Assembly: GCA_900538885.1 (NCBI GenBank) | Contig: UQAI01000071.1 | Coordinates: forward strand, 1-6,371 | Direction of reading: 5' to 3' | DNA length: 6,371 nt | Source: an uncultured Mollicutes bacterium | Lineage (GTDB): Bacteria > Bacillota_I > Bacilli_A > ML615J-28 > CAG-313 | Part shown: piece after piece, positions 6,259 to 6,371 of the stretch | Layout: each line of letters begins with the position of its first letter | Position numbering within the stretch: the first letter of the stretch is position 1 | Translations under genes and position numbers: made by a program | The notes under the pieces: model-generated | The model's database searches: none | Told to the model about the DNA's origin: nothing | What the model saw: the letters and a program-made list of their open reading frames with translations, nothing else

Positions 6259-6287
6259 ATTATAGCACTTTTTCTTAAATAAAGCAA
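6259..6287 (-). promoter_or_regulatory. Promoter of ssrA
   Basis: A perfect -10 TATAAT (6264-6259), preceded by TGC (extended -10), lies 17 bp from TTGCTT (6287-6282), a weak -35. The 11-nt gap between the -10 and the mature 5' end implies transcription starts a few bases upstream and RNase P trims the 5' end. Confidence 0.88.
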
Positions 6288-6316
6288 GAGGTTTTGTTGA
6301 TTTTATTATCAATATA

Positions 6317-6348
6317 TGTTCGTGTACACTAGATTGTGTACACGAACA
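6317..6348. repeat. Perfect 13-bp inverted repeat upstream of ssrA
   Basis: The arms TGTTCGTGTACAC (6317-6329) and its exact complement (6336-6348) surround a 6-bp centre, TAGATT. Each arm also contains the self-palindrome GTGTACAC, giving two identical 8-bp palindromes. No T-run follows on either strand, so it is not a standard terminator. It starts 30 bp upstream of the ssrA -35, and a TTGACA (minus strand, 6362-6357) lies just upstream of it. It could be an operator or a site-specific recombinase core site. Confidence 0.8.
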
Positions 6349-6371
6349 CTGACGGTTTGTCAATCATCGTA

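Noticed and set aside
6317..6348. Terminator for a gene beyond the right edge
   Set aside because: The stem is excellent, but no T-run follows on either strand, so I list it only as an inverted repeat.
1..6371. CRISPR array or intact new defence system
   Set aside because: No regularly spaced repeats are present, and the accessory genes that remain (integrase, ATPase, RHS) are all broken.

Overview
The window is AT-rich DNA from what looks like a low-GC Gram-positive bacterium (Bacillota or a close relative; the species cannot be named from this sequence alone). The evidence is strong AGGAGG-type ribosome binding sites, TTGACA/TATAAT promoters, hairpin-plus-U terminators, a one-piece tmRNA with an encoded CCA, and a fused FeoA-FeoB protein followed by a small Cys-rich Feo partner. 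Conserved Trp residues are all TGG and feoB ends in TGA, so the standard genetic code fits. Every identifiable gene lies on the minus strand, so transcription runs from high to low coordinates.

Layout in the direction of transcription. (1) 6371-5767: a perfect 13-bp inverted repeat, then a promoter, the tmRNA gene ssrA (6247-5882, with a tag reading A-NTNYAFAC) and a terminator. (2) 5758-4644: a mobile-element graveyard just downstream of ssrA. It holds a short decayed ORF, a tyrosine-recombinase (integrase) pseudogene broken by several frameshifts and with its second catalytic Arg replaced by His, and that gene's hairpin terminator. (3) 4621-4329: a DUF4143/AAA_14-type ATPase collapsed by an internal deletion that joins its Walker A region to its C-terminus. 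(4) 4191-438: an apparently intact four-gene operon with one clear promoter and one clear terminator. It encodes a flavodoxin-like protein, 3-methyladenine DNA glycosylase I (Tag), the FeoA-FeoB ferrous iron transporter, and a FeoB-associated Cys-rich membrane peptide. (5) 415-1: an RHS/YD-repeat fragment, cut at its 5' side and apparently frameshifted at its 3' side.

The working parts are ssrA (ribosome rescue) and the Feo operon. FeoB imports Fe2+ through a GTPase-coupled membrane domain, the fused FeoA domain and the Cys-rich peptide are accessory parts, the flavodoxin is a plausible electron carrier, and Tag removes 3-methyladenine from DNA. The rest is decayed accessory DNA. The integrase remnant next to the tRNA-like 3' end of ssrA fits an old island inserted at ssrA. 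I see no intact new defence, CRISPR or toxin-antitoxin system. The items most worth a second look are the tmRNA tag ending in Cys, tag inside the iron operon, a 21-bp direct repeat shared by the integrase ghost and the operon's upstream region, and the inverted repeat upstream of ssrA.
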